Assembly (NCBI GenBank): GCA_903921665.1
Contig: CAIXQT010000262.1
Span: 1-5,862 of the forward strand
Direction: 5' to 3'
From: an uncultured Opitutia bacterium
GTDB lineage: Bacteria; Verrucomicrobiota; Verrucomicrobiia; Opitutales; UBA953
Length of the DNA stretch: 5,862 nucleotides
Part shown: piece by piece, positions 1 to 4,070 of the stretch
Position numbering within the stretch: position 1 is the first letter of the stretch
Layout: every line of letters begins with the position of its first letter
Notes under the pieces: model-generated
The model's database searches: none
Told to the model about the DNA's origin: nothing
Seen by the model: only the letters and a program-made list of their open reading frames with translations
Made by a program: the position numbers and the translations under genes

Positions 1-1
1 C

Positions 2-877
2 TTCCCGCTGACCTACCTCCTGGCCCAGCTGCTCGTCCTCTGGCAGCCGGCTTCCGGCGTCGTGCAGGCCATCGCCCATAGCTGGTTCGTCTCGAACCTT
101 CTTCTGCTCTGGTTCGGCGCCTCGGCCCTCGCCGCGGTCTATTACTTCCTGCCCAAGGTGCTTGGTCGTACGATCAGCGCTTACTACCTCGCTCCGGTGG
201 GATTCTGGACGTTCTTCCTTTTCGCCAGCTGGACCGGTCCGGCTGCCCTCATCGGCGCGCCGGTGCCGCTCTGGCTCCAGTCGACCGGCGTCGTCGCCGC
301 CGCGATGTTGGTCATCCCGGTGATCGTCACCGCCATCAATTTCCATGGCACGCTTTCCACCGAAGGCGGTTGGTCGCGCGCCTGGAACGACACCACGCTG
401 CGCTTCGTGAGCTTCGGCGCCGTCGCCTTCACGCTCTTCGGCGCGCTTAACGCGGTCTTCGCTTTCCGCGGTTATAACGCGGTGGTCCGCTTCACCTCCT
501 TTGCCGCAGGCCAGGAGCAGCTCCTGACCTACGCGTTCGCCACGATGGTGATCTTCGGCGCCGCCTACTTCGTGCTGCCTCGCCTCACCGGCTCCCTCTG
601 GCCCTCCGCGAAGCTCGTCCACGTGCACTTCTGGGCTACCGCCCTTGGCGCCGTCGCTTCGATCGTCGCCTTGCTCGTCGGCGGTTGGGAGAGCGGCAAG
701 CAGCTCGCTGACGCCTCCGTCTCGTTCCAGCAGGTCGCCAAGGCCGGTTCCTCTTGGAACTTCGCCCTCATCGTCTCGGCGGTCCTCCTGCTCGTCGGTC
801 ACGTCGCCTTCGCCCTCAACGCCTTCGGCATGATCCTTAAATCCTCCGCGCCGGCCTCCGCTGGTCGCCACGAATAA
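2..877 (+). CDS. CcoN-like heme-copper oxidase subunit I homolog lacking metal ligands (5' partial)
   Basis: The reading frame is open from the first bases of the window, so this is the C-terminal ~291 residues of a longer protein (CcoN is usually ~470-480). Eight hydrophobic segments are visible and correspond to helices V-XII of CcoN, with family landmarks such as YYFLPK, WTGP, the KLV..HFW segment and a W-x-Q after helix VII. In true cbb3 oxidases this subunit binds heme b, heme b3 and CuB and reduces O2 at the cytoplasmic membrane. Here the expected ligands are replaced: the helix VI YGHN position reads FVSN (Ser at 92-94), the helix VII His-His reads Ala-Ala (242-247) and the helix X HVH reads QEQ (512-520). 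The helix VII Tyr is Ala. The fold assignment is firm, but an oxidase function is not supported. It lies 11 nt upstream of a ccoO-like gene. It is probably a non-catalytic paralog; helices I-IV, including one heme b ligand, are outside the window. Confidence 0.9.
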   Translation, partial: FPLTYLLAQLLVLWQPASGVVQAIAHSWFVSNLLLLWFGASALAAVYYFLPKVLGRTISAYYLAPVGFWTFFLFASWTGPAALIGAPVPLWLQSTGVVAAAMLVIPVIVTAINFHGTLSTEGGWSRAWNDTTLRFVSFGAVAFTLFGALNAVFAFRGYNAVVRFTSFAAGQEQLLTYAFATMVIFGAAYFVLPRLTGSLWPSAKLVHVHFWATALGAVASIVALLVGGWESGKQLADASVSFQQVAKAGSSWNFALIVSAVLLLVGHVAFALNAFGMILKSSAPASAGRHE

Positions 878-888
878 TCCGGACCCCC

Positions 889-1416
889 ATGAAGAATCTC
901 AACACTCTCCTAGCTGGCATCTTCCTGGCCGTCGCTTTGCCTTTCGGTGCGCTGGTCATCAGCAGCCAGATTCAGCTCGGCACGCTGGGTCGGGCCCCCG
1001 CTGAAGAAGGCGGCCCGCTCTTCCCGTCCCGCGAACCCGGCTTGGCCATCCAAGGCCGCGCGGTCTACGTTTCGCTCGGTTGCGTCAGCTGCCACACCCA
1101 GCAGGTCCGTCCGGCCGGGCAGGGTAGCGACATCGCCCGCGGTTACGGCGTCCGTCCTTCCGTCGCCCGCGACTACTCGAAGCAGAGCCCAGTCCTCCTC
1201 GGCGATCGCCGTATCGGTCCGGACCTCGCCAACTATGGCGCCCGAGCCAAGGGTCTCGATGCCGTCCACGCCGCGATCCGGCACGACGGCCAGTTTGCTT
1301 TCCTCTACGCGGGTGCGAAGCAGGAAGCCGCCTCCGAGCGGGCCGTCGCCTTGGCCGCCTATCTCCAATCTCTCCGTCAGGATTACTCCTCGCCGGAAGC
1401 CAAACTGAAGCAGTGA
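889..1416 (+). CDS. CcoO-like membrane-anchored monoheme cytochrome c without axial Met
   Basis: This 175-residue protein resembles cbb3 oxidase subunit II. An N-terminal signal-anchor helix (about residues 6-25) leads to a periplasmic cytochrome c domain with CVSCH at residues 65-69. The heme motif is followed by the CcoO-type TQQVRP segment and by RIGPDLANYGAR at 108-119, matching the family's TGPDLxxxGG region. CcoO normally passes electrons from CcoP towards heme b in CcoN and uses a Met from a late xxMP motif as sixth heme ligand. This protein has no Met after the initiator. The corresponding region (about 124-145) reads AVHAAIRHDGQFAFLY, so a His (127 or 132) or no residue may fill the site. 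It is shorter than usual for CcoO (about 200). The ATG at 889 has no clear Shine-Dalgarno sequence. It is probably co-transcribed with both neighbours. The CcoO family call is strong; its electron-transfer competence is uncertain. Confidence 0.88.
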   Translation: MKNLNTLLAGIFLAVALPFGALVISSQIQLGTLGRAPAEEGGPLFPSREPGLAIQGRAVYVSLGCVSCHTQQVRPAGQGSDIARGYGVRPSVARDYSKQSPVLLGDRRIGPDLANYGARAKGLDAVHAAIRHDGQFAFLYAGAKQEAASERAVALAAYLQSLRQDYSSPEAKLKQ

Positions 1417-1420
1417 ACCC

Positions 1421-2110
1421 ATGAACGACCGTAACCGTCATCCTGATAACAACCGCCCTCGCCGGGGTCCCTCCGGTGCCGGCTCCGAAGGACCTTCCGA
1501 CGGACGCCTGGTGGAGGTTCACTCGCAGCTGTCCCGCGACAAGGACGAGCCGGCCGAGGGTTTCTCCCTGACGCCGATTTTCATCGTCTTTCTCTTCTGC
1601 GGATTCGGCTTCTGGGCCGGCCTCTACCTGACCCAGAACTCCGGTAATTTCGCTCCGACCGCTTTCGATCTCAACGCCCCCAAGGCTGCCGCCGCCGGCG
1701 GTCCGGTGGCCTTCGAGCCCGATGCGGCCAAGGGCGAGAAACTCTTCATCGCGAACTGCGCCGCCTGCCACCAGGCGACCGGTCTCGGCGTCCCGGGCGC
1801 CTTCCCTCCGCTGGCCAAGTCCGCTTGGGTCACCGGTTCGGAAGAGCGCATCATCAAGGCAGTCCTTGCTGGTCTGGCCGGAGAGATCGAAGTCAACGGC
1901 GTGAAGTATAACGGCAACATGCCGAATATCGGCGCCGGCCTCAAGGACGCGCAGATCGCCCACATTGCCACCTACGTCCGTCAGGCCTGGGGTAACACGG
2001 CTGAGCCGGTCATGGACACCAAGGTCGCCGAAGTCCGCAAGGCCATCGGTAACCGCGCCCAGTATAACCCTGCCGACCTCCTGAAGGAACACCCGCTCGA
2101 AGCCAAGTAA
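1421..2110 (+). CDS. CcoP-like membrane-anchored monoheme cytochrome c
   Basis: This 229-residue protein has three parts. Residues 1-47 are polar and Arg/Pro/Gly-rich, probably cytoplasmic and disordered. One transmembrane helix follows at about 50-70. After an Ala/Pro linker comes a class I cytochrome c domain at about 98-192. CAACH at 113-117 is the heme attachment site, and the Met in NGNMPN (residue 167) is a good axial ligand, followed by the usual C-terminal helix (DAQIAHIATYVRQAW). A charged tail of ~37 residues closes the protein. Standard CcoP carries two hemes in ~300 residues, so this is a one-heme version. It starts 4 nt after the CcoO-like stop, in the N-O-P order of cbb3 operons. 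The likely role is electron entry from periplasmic donors into the complex formed with the two upstream products. A stand-alone membrane cytochrome c is the alternative. Confidence 0.85.
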   Translation: MNDRNRHPDNNRPRRGPSGAGSEGPSDGRLVEVHSQLSRDKDEPAEGFSLTPIFIVFLFCGFGFWAGLYLTQNSGNFAPTAFDLNAPKAAAAGGPVAFEPDAAKGEKLFIANCAACHQATGLGVPGAFPPLAKSAWVTGSEERIIKAVLAGLAGEIEVNGVKYNGNMPNIGAGLKDAQIAHIATYVRQAWGNTAEPVMDTKVAEVRKAIGNRAQYNPADLLKEHPLEAK

Positions 2111-2133
2111 GGGTTCTGAGCAGGCGGCAACAA

Positions 2134-2161
2134 AAAGGCCCGGGAGCGATCCCGGGCCTTT
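2134..2161. terminator. Bidirectional intrinsic terminator
   Basis: A perfect 12-bp inverted repeat (AAAGGCCCGGGA and its complement) encloses a GCGA tetraloop of the GNRA type. The + strand side continues TTTCTTATT and the - strand side continues into TTTTTGTTG, so both have T-rich tails. It lies between the stop of the CcoP-like gene (2110) and the stop of trxA (2186) and can end transcription of both convergent operons. Confidence 0.92.
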
Positions 2162-2185
2162 CTTATTGGGCTTCTGCCCGGCGCC

Positions 2186-2515
2186 TTAGGCGTGCTTCTT
2201 GATGAAGGCGGCGATGTCGCCCTTCGGGCGCGCACCGACCATCTTGTCGACCACGACGCCGTTCTTGAAGAGGAACAGGGCGGGGATGGAGTTCACGCCG
2301 AGCTGCTGGGCAAGGGCCTGATTGGTGTCCACGTCGACCTTGGTGATCTGGACGGTGCCGTTGAGTTCGACGGCGAGCTGGTCGAGCACGGGACCGATCT
2401 GCTTGCAAGGGCCGCACCAGGTGGCCCAGAAGTCCACCAAGACGGGGACGGTCGACGCCTTGATCGTGGCGTCGAAGTTGCTGTTATCGAGATTGAGGAT
2501 GAGTTCGGAGGCCAT
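2186..2515 (-). CDS. trxA: Thioredoxin
   Basis: This is a 109-residue single-domain thioredoxin of normal length with no signal peptide, so it is a cytoplasmic thiol-disulfide reductant that would be recharged by thioredoxin reductase. The active site WCGPC is at residues 33-37, preceded by the typical LVDFWATW strand with the buried acidic residue at Asp28. The cis-proline loop reads SIPA (Pro78), where most family members have SIPT. KNG and VGA turns follow, and the C-terminus is a short helix ending in KKHA. The ATG at 2513-2515 gives the standard N-terminus. The leader reads AAGTCTCTTTC with no clear Shine-Dalgarno sequence. It is 9 nt downstream of the proline-rich membrane protein and last in the - strand run, directly before the shared terminator. 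The call is essentially certain. Confidence 0.97.
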   Translation of the reverse strand: MASELILNLDNSNFDATIKASTVPVLVDFWATWCGPCKQIGPVLDQLAVELNGTVQITKVDVDTNQALAQQLGVNSIPALFLFKNGVVVDKMVGARPKGDIAAFIKKHA

Positions 2516-2524
2516 GAAAGAGAC

Positions 2525-2854
2525 TTAACCTTTAGATTTGGAGAAGAGTTCAATCGCAAGGAAGACCGCACCCACGAGGGAAGCGACAAGCGCCAGGACG
2601 TCAAATGTGGCGGCGATTTTGCCTATGTTGCGACTAGCCGTCGGCAAGATCGGGCGAGGTGCCGGCATGGGGGCCGGAGCGGGAATGGCCGCAGGAGGCG
2701 GCGGAATCGGTGCGCCTGCTTCTGCGGAAGGAGCGGGCGGAGGCGGCGGCACGAAGCCGGCCGGCTTGGCGAGTTTAAGCTTCGGAGCCTGCGGCGAGGA
2801 ATTGTCGCCTTCGGCAGGGGGCGGGGGCGGAGGCGGGGGCAGCTCGTTGCTCAT
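2525..2854 (-). CDS. Proline-rich protein with C-terminal membrane helix, unknown function
   Basis: This 109-residue protein has no family that I recognise. It opens MSNEL followed by eight consecutive prolines. More proline clusters follow (five at 36-40, four at 51-54, then an Ala-Pro repeat to about 71), with a short basic KLKLAK patch between. One hydrophobic segment at about 80-104 is followed by SKSKG, giving a tail-anchored or single-span layout with the Pro-rich part on one side of the membrane. I chose the ATG at 2852-2854; the frame also opens at a TTG at 2879-2881, which would add nine residues and is less likely. The upstream leader (GATTCCCCA) has no Shine-Dalgarno sequence. It lies between the 81-residue unknown gene and trxA. 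The coding call rests on the long open frame, the sensible TM segment and the tight spacing to trxA. Function could be scaffolding or membrane tethering, but nothing in the sequence shows it. Confidence 0.75.
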   Translation of the reverse strand: MSNELPPPPPPPPAEGDNSSPQAPKLKLAKPAGFVPPPPPAPSAEAGAPIPPPPAAIPAPAPMPAPRPILPTASRNIGKIAATFDVLALVASLVGAVFLAIELFSKSKG

Positions 2855-2918
2855 TGGGGAATCGGAGTCAAATCCCGCCAAACAGGTGAGTCAATCCGTC
2901 TGTGGCTCCTTTTTGGGA

Positions 2919-3164
2919 TCAGGCGCCGCGGTCGTGCTTACGGAGCAGGTCGGCGAGCTCTTCCGGGTGGGCGTCGGCGATGGTACGCCCTTTCCGCCCT
3001 AGGTCCTCGGTCGTCTTGATCACGGTTTCGGTCATCCGCTCATGCGTGTCTTCGGAGCCGCCCACGAGATTGAAGCCTTCGCCGCGGGTGATGCGCTTAT
3101 GCTTGTCTTGGCCGTCGAGACCGAGGCCGAGCAGATGGTTCTGGGGGCGCTTGGCGCGATCCAT
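2919..3164 (-). CDS. Small conserved-looking protein of unknown function (81 aa)
   Basis: This is a soluble, highly charged 81-residue protein with no Cys, signal peptide or membrane segment. The N-terminal half is basic and Gly-rich (MDRAKRPQNHLLGLGLDGQDKHKR in pieces, then RGEGFNLVGGSEDTHERM). The C-terminal half (about 43-78) looks helical and ends in HPEELADLLRKHDRGA. I cannot assign a family. The ATG at 3162-3164 has an AGGA about 12 nt upstream, which is a weak or distant ribosome binding site. It lies 43 nt after the scpA stop on the same strand and 64 nt before the proline-rich gene, so it is probably part of the lptD-scpA transcription unit. A real gene is likely because it fills the gap between annotated genes in the right orientation and has an even protein-like composition; a chance open frame in GC-rich DNA is possible but less likely. 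Confidence 0.7.
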   Translation of the reverse strand: MDRAKRPQNHLLGLGLDGQDKHKRITRGEGFNLVGGSEDTHERMTETVIKTTEDLGRKGRTIADAHPEELADLLRKHDRGA

Positions 3165-3207
3165 GAGTTCACTCTGTCCTGCCGGCCGGCGATTTCAAGC
3201 CTGCGGC

Positions 3208-4068
3208 TTATTCCGTCGGAGCCGTCGGTTCGTCGAACTCCGACGTTCCTTCGAGCGCTTCGCCCGCGTTCGGCGCGGCGGTGGCTTCGGCTTTGGAGCA
3301 GTTGATTTCGGCGAACGAAGCATCCTGCTCAAGTTTGAGCTTACCGAGGCGCGCGAGTTCGAGGCAGGCGAGGAAAGTCGCCACCAAGAAACCGACGGTC
3401 GGACGTTCGGGCAGCAGGCTGGTGAAGGCGAAGGTGGCCTCGGTCTCGAGGCGGGCGAGGATCGTCTCCATGCGGTCGGAGACGGTGACGGTCTCGGTCG
3501 TGATGTTGCCCGGCTGGATGCGTTCAGCCAGACGTCGTAGGACGAGGTTGAAAGTATTCCAGAGCTCGATGCGGTCCGCGGGAGCGACGGGGCGTACGAC
3601 GGCATCCTCGCCTTGCGGCTGCACGACATGACGGCCGAGCAGGCCCTGACGGTCGTCCACGAGTCCGCGGATGATCGCGGCGGTCTCCTTGACGCGCTTG
3701 TATTGGATGAGCTGTTGGACAAGCGCCCAGCGAGGGTCATGGCCTTCGTCCGCGGCGGCGACTTCCTCTTCCGGGCGGCTTTCGACCGGGAGGAGCATGC
3801 GGCTCTTGATGTACATCAGCGTCGCCGCCATCACGAAGAAGTCGCCGGCGAGCTCCAGGTTATCCTTCTCCTGCGTGCGGAGGATCTCGAGGTACTGCTG
3901 CGTGACCTTCTCGATCGGGATGTCGTAGATATCGATCTCGTTCTTGCGGATCAGGAACAGGAGCAGGTCCAGCGGGCCTTCGAAGACGTCGAGGCGGATG
4001 GGCAGGTCGGCCGGCGGCAGGATGCCGTCTTCGGGGACCGAACGAGAGTCTGGAGGGGTGTCCGTCAC
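3208..4068 (-). CDS. scpA: Segregation and condensation protein A
   Basis: This 286-residue kleisin, together with ScpB and SMC, forms the bacterial condensin-like complex that compacts and separates chromosomes. The family signature is clear near the N-terminus: FEGPLDLLLFLIRKNEIDIYDIPI in two parts at residues 29-52. It is followed by VTQQYLEIL and the helical DFFVMAATLMYIKSRMLLP segment that contacts the SMC neck. A charged middle linker (about 95-160) leads to a C-terminal winged-helix domain (about 190-262) that would bind the SMC head. The tail of about 25 residues is acidic and Ala-rich. The start is GTG at 4066-4068, 2 nt after the lptD stop, suggesting translational coupling. I see no ATG that would keep the conserved N-terminal domain. 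It is slightly longer than the usual 240-270 residues because of the N- and C-terminal extensions. scpB is not in the window. Confidence 0.95.
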   Translation of the reverse strand: MTDTPPDSRSVPEDGILPPADLPIRLDVFEGPLDLLLFLIRKNEIDIYDIPIEKVTQQYLEILRTQEKDNLELAGDFFVMAATLMYIKSRMLLPVESRPEEEVAAADEGHDPRWALVQQLIQYKRVKETAAIIRGLVDDRQGLLGRHVVQPQGEDAVVRPVAPADRIELWNTFNLVLRRLAERIQPGNITTETVTVSDRMETILARLETEATFAFTSLLPERPTVGFLVATFLACLELARLGKLKLEQDASFAEINCSKAEATAAPNAGEALEGTSEFDEPTAPTE

Positions 4069-4070
4069 GC

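Noticed and set aside
620..628. HVH in helix XI as the true heme b/b3 ligand motif, meaning the ligands are not lost
   Set aside because: The flanking KLV and FW residues identify this as the KLV..HFW segment of helix XI, about 36 residues after the QEQ site. Canonical CcoN has the same spacing between its HVH and this segment, so the registers are different.
62..877. GTG at 62 as the start of the CcoN-like protein
   Set aside because: The frame is open upstream to position 2 and encodes the end of helix V, so the gene begins before the window.
2..877. Nitric oxide reductase subunit (NorB) instead of a CcoN homolog
   Set aside because: NorB keeps the His ligands and the glutamates near FeB; none of these is present, and the neighbouring CcoO-like gene points to the cbb3 lineage.
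2..877. Pseudogene status for the CcoN-like gene
   Set aside because: No stop or frameshift in the visible part, conserved helices and landmarks, and tight spacing to intact downstream genes; decay would not remove ligands selectively.
1085..2092. Long - strand open frame (335 codons) opposite the CcoO- and CcoP-like genes
   Set aside because: It is antisense to two cytochrome genes with clear heme motifs. The translation is Arg/Gly/Asp-rich and domain-free, typical of an antisense shadow in GC-rich DNA.
2855..2881. TTG at 2879-2881 as the start of the proline-rich protein
   Set aside because: A rare start with no ribosome binding site; the ATG at 2852-2854 gives a sound protein and leaves a normal gap.
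2866..2894. Sigma-70 promoter using TTGACT as -35 for the proline-rich gene
   Set aside because: No acceptable -10 box lies 16-18 nt from either TTGACT copy.
2192..3019. + strand open frame (275 codons) opposite trxA and the proline-rich gene
   Set aside because: It covers trxA in antisense, and its middle is an Arg/Gly run produced by the complement of the proline codons.
3181..3190. Palindrome GCCGGCCGGC between scpA and the 81-residue gene as terminator or operator
   Set aside because: Short, without loop or T-tail, and easily expected by chance in this GC-rich sequence.
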